Source of the DNA: an uncultured Pirellula sp.
GTDB taxonomy: Bacteria > Planctomycetota > Planctomycetia > Pirellulales > Pirellulaceae
Length of the DNA stretch: 35,533 nt
Assembly: GCA_903930765.1 (NCBI GenBank)
Contig: CAIYZV010000440.1
Location: forward strand, 1 to 35,533
Reading direction: 5' to 3'
Shown here piece by piece: positions 16,538 through 23,835 of the stretch (position 1 is its first letter; every line of letters starts with the position of its first letter). The translations under genes were made by a program, and so were the position numbers. A model generated the notes under the pieces. It saw nothing but the letters and a program-made list of their open reading frames with translations, ran no database searches and was not told the origin of the DNA.

Positions 16538-18439
16538 TTACGCTGGTGAAACACCAGGTGCTTTTCCATCGGTTCCATTTCCGTTGGTTCGGTTCCCTTC
16601 CCCTTCCCCCTTGCCGTTGGGTGGCGTTGTGTTTGCAGTCGAGCTTTTTCCGGTCGATTCTGTTGCGTTCGATTCCGTTTCGCTTTGGTCCGCGGCATCG
16701 GGTCGTTTGACTTTGCGGATCAACTCGCTGAAGGGTTTCGATTTTGGGTCTCCTGCTGGATTGTCCTCTCCGGTTTTCATTTCTGTCAGTTCGTGTCGAA
16801 TGATTCCCAGGGTAGTTTGCAGCAGCGTGACGGCGAGTGGGCCCACGACGATGCCTATCGGTCCCAGCGACTGAATGCCTCCGAGCACGCTCAGCAGGGC
16901 GAGTAGAGGGTGGAGTTGGCTCTGGCCGTGCAAGATGAAAACCTTGACTAGGTTGTCGATTGTGCCCACGACGAGCAATGCCCAAGCGGCCAGAAGGCTC
17001 GCTGCCATTATTCGCTCTTCGTAGACCGCTAAATACATGCAGACGGGAACCCAAACGATGGCGGTTCCAAAAAACGGAATCAATGCGCAAACCGTAGTGA
17101 GTGCTGTCAGCATGACCAAGGATGGCATGCCAGCTACGTAATACCCTAATCCCGCAGTGATGCCTTGGGCGAGTGCCGACAGGATCGTCGCTAGAACGAT
17201 AGCACGAGACGTCCGGTCGAATTCGGCGAGCAGTTCCATTTCATAGCGGTCATCGAGCGGGCTTAAATCCATCATCGAACGGACCATTCCTGGACCATCG
17301 CACAAGAAGAAATAAAGTGCGAGCAACAAGATCGAGGAACCGACCAACAATCGAATGATGAACGCTGCCGAATCACCACCGAACGAGATGAGCCGAGGGC
17401 GAACGTAATCCAGGGCATTCTGCAGCAGCGTGCGCACTTGTTCGGAAGATGGATTGGCCAAATCCTTGAGAAACCCGACAACCCTTCCCCCTAAAATCGC
17501 ATCGCGGACGTCCTGCCATTTGCCAGCCAACTGCCACGCTGTCTCCTGTAAGCGGGCTAGATTTCCATCTTCGGAAAAGCTCAGTTCATTGAGGGAGAGC
17601 CCCAATTTCGCGGCTGCGAGTTCGGTATCGAATACCACCCCGATGGTTTGAACCCACATCTCTCGCACCCATTGATTTTCCTTATCATTCAAGCGATCGA
17701 TTATCGGCTTGCGGTTTTCCCAACTCGTTTTCTCTTCTTGCAGTTGGTCCAGTTTGCTGGGCTCATTGATGGCATCGGGGATGGCGCGAGTCAGTGCATC
17801 CAGGCCTTGTTGAAGGTCGCTCATGGTTTGCTTCAACGCGGTGTCCACCTCGCTATGGGTCATCGGAGAGGATGTTGATTTTCGATTCTCTACAATCTGA
17901 TTGGCTATTTTGTCCGAATGAAACCGCAGGATGGCCGACGGGATACTCTTGAGCTGGTTTCGGATTTCGAGCACGTCACCAGCCAATCGGCCTTGGGGGT
18001 GCGTAACCTCGTCATAAACGTTGGCCTCGGAGACCTCTTTTTGGATGTCTTGGACTTTACTCTGGATCGATCGAAGTTGCGACGCGCAAGGCGACTCTAG
18101 GTTGATGTATTCGTTGGCTCGCAGTTTACTCAATCCGATGCGAATGCTGGATTCATTGAGATTCTCGAAGAGTTTCGCTCCTTGAACGGCGGCGAGGGAC
18201 AAGATCAGCGCGGTGGGAAGGAGAACAATTAAAACGATTAGAATCGTGGTGATGCTCGCAGCCACATGGTCTCGACCTCCGACTTTTGCTAGCACCCATC
18301 GATGCAATGGCCGGAAGACCACGACCAGCACCACCGCCATGAAGACTGGAACGAAGAAACCGATCATCACTTTATAGAAAAGGACGCCGATGACGATCAG
18401 GATCGCGAATAGGACGGCGAACGAAATATAGCGGGCCAT
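16538..18439 (-). CDS. AI-2E family transporter (PerM-like) with a large central insertion
   Basis: Polytopic inner-membrane protein of 633 residues. Two hydrophobic segments lie at about 5-45 and another at 60-88. A hydrophilic stretch of about 250 residues with coiled-coil-like Gln/Glu/Lys helices follows. From about 345 onward come several more membrane segments, ending with the family motif HPLLALLSVLGGIQSLGPIGIVVGPL. The C-terminal tail of about 75 residues is rich in Gly, Asn and Thr. Usual family length is about 350 residues. Family members are reported as autoinducer-2 exporters or Na+/H+ antiporters, so the substrate here is not predictable. The start is ATG 18439; the frame stays open upstream to 18976, but that part encodes low-complexity sequence antisense to the divergent gene and would have no membrane segment. 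Confidence 0.88.
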   Translation of the reverse strand: MARYISFAVLFAILIVIGVLFYKVMIGFFVPVFMAVVLVVVFRPLHRWVLAKVGGRDHVAASITTILIVLIVLLPTALILSLAAVQGAKLFENLNESSIRIGLSKLRANEYINLESPCASQLRSIQSKVQDIQKEVSEANVYDEVTHPQGRLAGDVLEIRNQLKSIPSAILRFHSDKIANQIVENRKSTSSPMTHSEVDTALKQTMSDLQQGLDALTRAIPDAINEPSKLDQLQEEKTSWENRKPIIDRLNDKENQWVREMWVQTIGVVFDTELAAAKLGLSLNELSFSEDGNLARLQETAWQLAGKWQDVRDAILGGRVVGFLKDLANPSSEQVRTLLQNALDYVRPRLISFGGDSAAFIIRLLVGSSILLLALYFFLCDGPGMVRSMMDLSPLDDRYEMELLAEFDRTSRAIVLATILSALAQGITAGLGYYVAGMPSLVMLTALTTVCALIPFFGTAIVWVPVCMYLAVYEERIMAASLLAAWALLVVGTIDNLVKVFILHGQSQLHPLLALLSVLGGIQSLGPIGIVVGPLAVTLLQTTLGIIRHELTEMKTGEDNPAGDPKSKPFSELIRKVKRPDAADQSETESNATESTGKSSTANTTPPNGKGEGEGNRTNGNGTDGKAPGVSPA

Positions 18440-18577
18440 AGGTGTGTGTGGCTTTGGTGGATAAAGTTTCGATTCGAGCGGTTGCCCAAAGAAAGGATTA
18501 GAACTAACCTTGAGGCGATTCGCTTCAGGCCAAAGCACTAATTCCTTGGCCGGGATTCTAACACGGGCCGCAGTACC

Positions 18578-19582
18578 TTGCACGATCGCTTTCCCGACCC
18601 AATTCTCAGCGGTGGCTCTCCAGGAGCATCGCGTAGGCGTGTGCAATGGACGAAGCAGGTCGTCCGAATTGCCATATTCCTGATCGTTGTTGTTTTTGTG
18701 GGGCTCGCGATTCAGCGTGCCGTCCAGGAGTTGCGAACGGCTCCGTCGGAGCTCACCTGGGAGCAGATTCGCTGGCCGCTCATACTTCTTGGATTGGCCT
18801 GCAATATCATCGCTCTTTTTCCTGCGTGCATTGGTTGGGTTCAAACCCTCCATGATTTTCAGCAGCCGATCGCGTGGCGGCCTGCCATCTATGCTTACTT
18901 TTTGGGGCATCTCGGCAAGTACGTGCCGGGCAAGGCCATGGCGATCATTTTGAGGATCACGGAGCTCCACCGGCATGGGGTGTTGGTGCGGCCTGCGATC
19001 GTTAGTGTGTTTATTGAGACCCTGACCAGTTTGGCTACGGGTGCGATCCTGGGAGCGGTCTTTCTTCAGGCCATGGATCCTCCGCCATGGTTGCGTTGGA
19101 GCGCCTTGGCCGGGATCCCCATCGCGCTGCTTGCACTATTCCCTCATGCCTTTCGGGCGATCGTTACCAAGGTTTCTCAGAGTCGGGTGGGGCATATGCC
19201 GGAGAGTGTCGCTCGGTCAATCACCACCTGGTTGATGATCCGAACTTGCCTTTGGAGCGTTTTGGGTTGGCTGTTACAAGGCACCGTGACTTGGCTGCTG
19301 CTGATGGGAATCGCTCCCAATCCGGAGATCGTTACTGTCCATGGTTGGATGGTATGCGTGACCAGCATGAGCCTGGGAGCGTTGGCTGGTTTTCTGTCGA
19401 TGCTTCCAGGGGGTGCCGGGGTCCGCGAAATCGTTTCGATGTGGCTGATGGCTTCGCTGGTCTCGCAACCCATCGCATTGGCGTCTGCCGTCGTCGCAAG
19501 ATTGGTTTCCATCCTCGCGGAACTCGTCGTGATCGCAGTGGCACGAACGCTTGCCACAAGAAACCTTGAGCTGAAATCCTAG
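18578..19582 (+). CDS. Lysylphosphatidylglycerol synthase transmembrane-like protein (YbhN/UPF0104 type)
   Basis: Integral membrane protein of 334 residues with about seven to eight hydrophobic segments. It carries the two signatures of this family: FLGHLGKYVPGK in the first half and SMLPGGAGVRE in the second. The family resembles the flippase part of MprF and is often found with lipid or glycan modification genes; the role here is unknown. The start is uncertain: TTG 18578 is the farthest upstream. GTG 18641 is an alternative, with AGGAG 14 bases upstream. There is no in-frame ATG before the first membrane segment. It is divergent from the AI-2E-type gene. Confidence 0.8.
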   Translation: MHDRFPDPILSGGSPGASRRRVQWTKQVVRIAIFLIVVVFVGLAIQRAVQELRTAPSELTWEQIRWPLILLGLACNIIALFPACIGWVQTLHDFQQPIAWRPAIYAYFLGHLGKYVPGKAMAIILRITELHRHGVLVRPAIVSVFIETLTSLATGAILGAVFLQAMDPPPWLRWSALAGIPIALLALFPHAFRAIVTKVSQSRVGHMPESVARSITTWLMIRTCLWSVLGWLLQGTVTWLLLMGIAPNPEIVTVHGWMVCVTSMSLGALAGFLSMLPGGAGVREIVSMWLMASLVSQPIALASAVVARLVSILAELVVIAVARTLATRNLELKS

Positions 19583-19727
19583 GACATATCCGTCATCTTC
19601 TGCGGTTCTTCGAGGCCAATTTCATCGCGGACAAGTGTGGTACAGTTACCTTTAATGCCAACACTAGGAGTTGGTTTGCGATTGCACAAGTATTGGAGAT
19701 TTTGTTCAAAGCACAAAGGTTTACACC

Positions 19728-20909
19728 ATGGTATTTTCATGGCGAGGGAAATCTCTTGAACCAAAAGCAAGCTTTGGGTTTGAGATCGCCGTTTTCTTGT
19801 TGCCGTTCGTGATGGTTTCCTCAGCCTTAGCGGAACCGTTCCAAGGGGAAGTGCAGGATAAGTCCTCCCAAGGCCCGCTAGAGTTGATAAAGATTGATTT
19901 TCCCGAACTCGTGGATACGAGTAGGACCGGCCCAGAAGCATCCGATTCCTCTGCTCGTGCACTATCGCGATTTCGTCGCGGTCGTGGTCAATCGGACGGT
20001 GCCTCCTCGGTCCGAGGACGACGGATTCCGATACAAGTACACATTCCCAAGTCGGGTGGTCCCTTTCCGATCATCGTGGTATCGCACGGTGCGGGAGGGA
20101 ATTTGGAAACTCACTACGCTCAGGCACAGCATCTCGCCTCGCACGGTTATGCTGTCCTCTGTGTGGAGCATGTCGGTAGCAATACCGATCGACTAAGGAG
20201 TGGCTTGCGTCCTTTGGAAAATATCAACCGCATGATCCGTGATGCGAACGAAGTTCTAGGACGGCCTAAGGATATCCGTTTCGCGATCGATCGGGCCATT
20301 GAGTGGAATGAAAAGAACAACAACCTTCGCGGGCGTTTAGACCCCCATCATATTGGGGTCTTTGGACATTCGTTTGGCGCTTACACGACGATGGTTGTCT
20401 GTGGCATGCGGCCCGCACTCGATTGGTTGGAACCACCGATCGCCCCCGGGAAGGGGCTAGGACCTGACCTGAGCGATCGGAGAGTAACCTGTGGCGTTGC
20501 GCTATCCCCACAGGGGGCAGATGAACCGTTCTTCATTCGGGAGAGCTTTGCCTCGCTTCGTAGTCCTGTGATGGGAATATCGGGTAGTGAGGATAAACAG
20601 CAAGGGGGACTGCCCCCTATCAATCGCTACAACGCATTCGAGCTTTGGCCTCCCAATCGCGGATTGCATCGTTTTGTTTGGCTAGCTAACGCGCATCACT
20701 TGGACTTCACAGATTCAACGGGTGCTCAACAACAAGGCCTTCGTTCAGCCAATCGCAACGATGTGCAAAAAATAGTTCGCGCTGCAACCCTACAATTCTT
20801 TGACTTGCACTTAAGATCAGATGCAACAGCGGTGCGTGACTTGTCGACGCAAGGCCTGCAAAAATACTTGCAAGGAGTGGTCGATAGTGTCGAGGTGCGT
20901 AACAAGTGA
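19728..20909 (+). CDS. Secreted alpha/beta hydrolase (dienelactone hydrolase/PAF-acetylhydrolase-like)
   Basis: The 393-residue protein has a signal peptide ending near ALA-EPF (about residue 35). The mature part has the oxyanion segment VVSHGAGGN (about 118-126), the nucleophile elbow GHSFGAY (Ser at about 215), an acid candidate in ISGSEDK and the His in LANAHHLDF. This fits the COG4188-like predicted dienelactone hydrolases. It should act outside the cytoplasm on an ester or lactone; the substrate is unknown. The start is ATG 19728, preceded by AAAGG with eight bases spacing; a TTG at 19671 in the same frame would bury the signal peptide. The sialidase gene follows within 100 bp and is likely co-transcribed. 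Confidence 0.85.
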   Translation: MVFSWRGKSLEPKASFGFEIAVFLLPFVMVSSALAEPFQGEVQDKSSQGPLELIKIDFPELVDTSRTGPEASDSSARALSRFRRGRGQSDGASSVRGRRIPIQVHIPKSGGPFPIIVVSHGAGGNLETHYAQAQHLASHGYAVLCVEHVGSNTDRLRSGLRPLENINRMIRDANEVLGRPKDIRFAIDRAIEWNEKNNNLRGRLDPHHIGVFGHSFGAYTTMVVCGMRPALDWLEPPIAPGKGLGPDLSDRRVTCGVALSPQGADEPFFIRESFASLRSPVMGISGSEDKQQGGLPPINRYNAFELWPPNRGLHRFVWLANAHHLDFTDSTGAQQQGLRSANRNDVQKIVRAATLQFFDLHLRSDATAVRDLSTQGLQKYLQGVVDSVEVRNK

Positions 20910-21003
20910 GTCGTCGGAATTCGGCGGCCAAGATATCGAATCGCTTTGAGCTATGAATACTTATTACGTTTGGACAATGGGGTCGGATTTGGGGGGAGAC
21001 GCG

Positions 21004-22176
21004 ATGGGCGGGCTGCTTCGAAGTCTGATTCTAGCGATCGCACTACCGTCGGTCGTTTCGCTTGCCATCGCTCAGGATTCATCCGTCGAGCGAGTGGATG
21101 TATTCCCGCCCGGGATGAACGAAGTTGCACGGTACCGCATTCCTGGTTTGGTGGTCACGCCGAAGGGTACGGTCCTCGCCTACTGCGAGGCTCGCAGGAA
21201 TAACAGTTCTGACTGGGGTGAGATCGAAGTTCATCTGCGGCGGTCGATCGATGGAGGTAAGACATGGTCACCAGCGCAATCGATTGCCCATCGCGGGGAG
21301 CGTATTGCCTTACCTCCTCGCAAGGGAACGGAAGAGGCTCGAGAGCAAACCGTGAACAATCCGGTTGCCATCGTGGATCAACAGACTGGATGCATCGAGT
21401 TTCTTTACTGCGTCAACTATGCAAGATGTTTCTCGATGCGCAGCGAGGATGACGGTCTGACATGGAGCCAGCCGGTCGAGATTGCATCTGCATTTGACGC
21501 GTTTCGGAAGTTCACCAACTGGAGGGTTCTGGCAACAGGTCCTGGGCATGGTATTCAGTTGGCCAGCGGGAGGTTGGTTGTGCCAGTGTGGCTTGCTTAC
21601 GGCAACGAAGGAGATCACCGACCATCCGTCTCTGGTACTATTTACAGCGACGATCATGGAAAGAGTTGGAATGCCGGCGCGATCGCGTTCCCGAACCAAG
21701 GCGATTTTGGGAACCCTAATGAAACGATGATTGCTCAGTTATCGGATGGCCGCGTGATGCTCGTCGCTCGCAATGAGTCCAAAGCGAATCGAAAATTGAT
21801 CGCATACAGCCTCGATGGCGCTTCTGGGTGGTCCGAACCGGTATTCCATGATCAACTCTGGGAACCGATATGCATGGCTAGTCTGGTAACTCATCCATCG
21901 GCAGCAGGATCGCTTCTTTTTTCGAATCCCCATAGCTTAGCGGTCGATTCGAATGGAAAAGAGGTGCCCGGTGGGCGAGGCAAGCGAACGAACCTCTCGA
22001 TCCAATGGAGTCACGACGATGGGAAAACGTGGCCGTTCCGTAAAACTCTCGATGCCGGTCCAAGCGCCTACTCGGATTTAGCGGTCCTGCCCGATGGCAT
22101 GGTGCTTTGTTTGTACGAAAGGGACCAGTCGATCGTCTGTGCTCGATTGAACCTCGAATGGATTCGAAAGCCATGA
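21004..22176 (+). CDS. Secreted sialidase (exo-alpha-sialidase, BNR-repeat, GH33-like)
   Basis: Predicted exported six-bladed beta-propeller glycosidase of 390 residues. After a signal peptide (cleavage near AIAQ) it has the YRIP motif (about residues 44-47) with the first active-site Arg. It has four Asp-boxes of form SxDxGxTW (about 81-88, 147-154, 215-222 and 336-343), and YSDLA (Tyr at about 356) at the place of the catalytic Tyr. It would release sialic acids or similar ulosonic acids from glycans; related BNR hydrolases with other specificity are possible. The start is set at ATG 21004 because GGGGGGAG lies just upstream and the signal peptide then starts correctly. ATG 20953 in the same frame has a poorer site. 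It forms a unit with the preceding hydrolase. Confidence 0.85.
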   Translation: MGGLLRSLILAIALPSVVSLAIAQDSSVERVDVFPPGMNEVARYRIPGLVVTPKGTVLAYCEARRNNSSDWGEIEVHLRRSIDGGKTWSPAQSIAHRGERIALPPRKGTEEAREQTVNNPVAIVDQQTGCIEFLYCVNYARCFSMRSEDDGLTWSQPVEIASAFDAFRKFTNWRVLATGPGHGIQLASGRLVVPVWLAYGNEGDHRPSVSGTIYSDDHGKSWNAGAIAFPNQGDFGNPNETMIAQLSDGRVMLVARNESKANRKLIAYSLDGASGWSEPVFHDQLWEPICMASLVTHPSAAGSLLFSNPHSLAVDSNGKEVPGGRGKRTNLSIQWSHDDGKTWPFRKTLDAGPSAYSDLAVLPDGMVLCLYERDQSIVCARLNLEWIRKP

Positions 22177-22198
22177 ATAATTAGCCGGTTCCAAGTTC

Positions 22199-22228
22199 TT
22201 GCAGCAGTTGTTTGCAAGATGCTATCAT
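22199..22228 (+). promoter_or_regulatory. Sigma-70-type promoter for the small lipoprotein gene
   Basis: TTGCAG at 22199-22204 and TATCAT at 22223-22228 are spaced by 18 bp, leaving a leader of about 110 nt before the ATG at 22346. The match is by eye only. Confidence 0.35.
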
Positions 22229-22345
22229 TAGCTTCTTGTTCTTATATTCTTAACTTGGTTCATGGAACTGTATCATGGCTACGGAGTCAGATCTGCACCA
22301 AGTCTGCCAACGATACGGTTCTCATTCAGAAGTCAGGATTTCTTC

Positions 22346-22978
22346 ATGCGATTGTCATCCCTGCTGACCCTAGGACTATTGGCTTGTCTGTGCGCTATAC
22401 CGGCATGTAGCGATAACTCCACCGCGTTGAAACCATCTCCTACGGCACAGCCGTCGGGTGAGATTCAGCGCATCGAGAAAAAGAGCCAAGTGCATAAATT
22501 CGAGGGTTATGTTTTCGAACTGCCGGTTCGATTCAAGTCCGTGGAGACCGGCGATACATCATTGCCTCGAAACATAAAAATGATTTCATTCACTGCCCCT
22601 GCTGGGAATGTCGAAAGCAAAACGCCACAAGAGTCTTTCGTGGCGGTTCGTATGTCCGATGAACAGGCGGTTGCTGAAATGCGCAAGGCCCCGCGGCAGG
22701 CTCTTGTCAACTTTAGTGCCGGGGTTTCGGATGGTCAGGGGCTCAAGGTACTTCAAAGGGGAGAATTAAGGCCACAGCGTATCGGAGACCAAGTCATCTA
22801 TGTGATGCCGATCGTATTGTCGAACAATGATGGAACTGAGATTCTCGGATTGGCGGCCGCAAGCGCCGGAAAAGATCATTCCATCAATATTATGTACATG
22901 GGATTCTCTGGCGATCACGTCGAGAACGCGAAGGAAATCGAGTCCTGCTTAGGGACATTTGAGTACGAAGCCAAGTAA
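22346..22978 (+). CDS. Small lipoprotein of unknown function
   Basis: I do not recognise the family. The protein has 210 residues. Its signal peptide fits a lipoprotein, with LLAC (Cys14) matching the lipobox best and Cys21 (IPAC) as alternative. The mature part begins Ser/Thr/Pro-rich, then forms one compact domain with beta-rich stretches (HKFEGYVFELPVRFKSVE, IKMISFTAPAG, GDQVIYVMPIVLSNNDG, HSINIMYMGFSGDHV), reminiscent of PsbP/Mog1-like folds, though that is a guess. It probably sits at the membrane. CAGGA seven bases before ATG 22346 supports the start; an in-frame ATG at 22262 would add 28 residues and spoil the signal peptide. Confidence 0.75.
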   Translation: MRLSSLLTLGLLACLCAIPACSDNSTALKPSPTAQPSGEIQRIEKKSQVHKFEGYVFELPVRFKSVETGDTSLPRNIKMISFTAPAGNVESKTPQESFVAVRMSDEQAVAEMRKAPRQALVNFSAGVSDGQGLKVLQRGELRPQRIGDQVIYVMPIVLSNNDGTEILGLAAASAGKDHSINIMYMGFSGDHVENAKEIESCLGTFEYEAK

Positions 22979-23426
22979 ACCTGTCGGAGGAGCGATTGTT
23001 GTCGGAACCCATTCGCATCGTTGACTTCAAGTGAAATTCAGGCCCCCTACGTGAGGAGTCCGGAAATGAGTTCAATGACGATTGAGAGCAGTAGATCGCA
23101 CCATGAAAATGCAGCTTCCAACAGGAAGCGAAGCAATTCCGAGCAAGCGTTCAGCCACGTCGGCTCCAGACTTGAGCTTGGATCGTAGGGTAGGTTTGAA
23201 TTTGAGGATTTTGGATCGTCGCTGGATTGCATGAGCCGAGCTTAAGAGCATAGTTTTCCAGTGAAGTAGTGTGTTCCACAAGACCATTGGCACAAAATGC
23301 GACCGAACGGGGCGCGCTCGTTCAACTGTTTTCGCTTGCACAGAATCAATAGGTGGTCGCCCCTCAAGTTGCAGATCGGCTTCGGGCACTCCAGTTTGGT
23401 CAAGCCTAATGATGTATAGAGACTGA

Positions 23427-23562
23427 ACCACGGATGGCACGGATGGCACGGATGAAAAGGGCGTGAATTTGCTCAGTTAAAATCCGTGGTATCCGTGTTA
23501 TCGGTGGTGTCTGTGTTATCGGTGGTGTCTGTGTTATCGGTGGTATCCGTGCTATCGGTGGT
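23427..23562. repeat. 9-bp tandem repeat array with an inverted counterpart
   Basis: Nine consecutive nonamers of form ATC(C/G)GTG(G/T)T or GTCTGTGTT run from 23482 to 23562. To the left, at 23427-23453, three nonamers of the complementary form ACCACGGAT/GGCACGGAT run in the opposite orientation. RNA from the region could fold into a long imperfect hairpin with a loop of about 28 nt. It is not a CRISPR array: there are no spacers and the unit is too short. Confidence 0.85.
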
Positions 23563-23747
23563 TGATCGGCTTTTTGGGACGCGTTGATTTAGCCCACAAG
23601 TTCTTTTGATGCGGCTCAGTTTGGACGGATGAGGTGCGGATCAAGAGTGAGTTGGATTTCAAAGGGATTTGTGCCGCTTGGCTTTCTCGTTGAATCGAAC
23701 CGATCGGTCACGTTGGAACCGCTGCAGCTTGGAAACTGCGTTTGCCT

Positions 23748-23776
23748 TTCACGATCGACTCATCCATGGGTATAAC
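23748..23776 (+). promoter_or_regulatory. Sigma-70-type promoter for the amidohydrolase gene
   Basis: TTCACG at 23748-23753 and TATAAC at 23771-23776 are separated by 17 bp. The start of transcription would be near 23783, about 53 nt before the ATG. Confidence 0.5.
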
Positions 23777-23835
23777 TTAGGATAGCGGGTACTTCAAATC
23801 GCCATAAAACTTCTGAAGCCATTGAGACTTTCCGA

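Larger units (their letters stand above)
22979..23835. other. Gene-free stretch with repeat array and promoter
   Basis: No convincing gene lies in these 857 bp; short open frames on the minus strand have no recognisable protein character. The stretch contains the 9-bp repeat region at 23427-23562 and, at its right end, the promoter of the amidohydrolase gene. The rest shows nothing I can name. Confidence 0.6.

Noticed and set aside
18440-18976. 179-residue N-terminal extension of the AI-2E-type permease
   Set aside because: It is polar and low in conserved character, is antisense to the divergent membrane protein gene, and precedes a normal ATG start with a membrane segment.
23072-23449. 125-codon open frame on the minus strand in the intergenic stretch
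   Set aside because: There is no recognisable motif or ribosome site, and it begins inside the 9-bp repeat region.
23427-23562. CRISPR array
   Set aside because: The units are 9 bp, directly adjacent and without spacers, and no cas gene is near.
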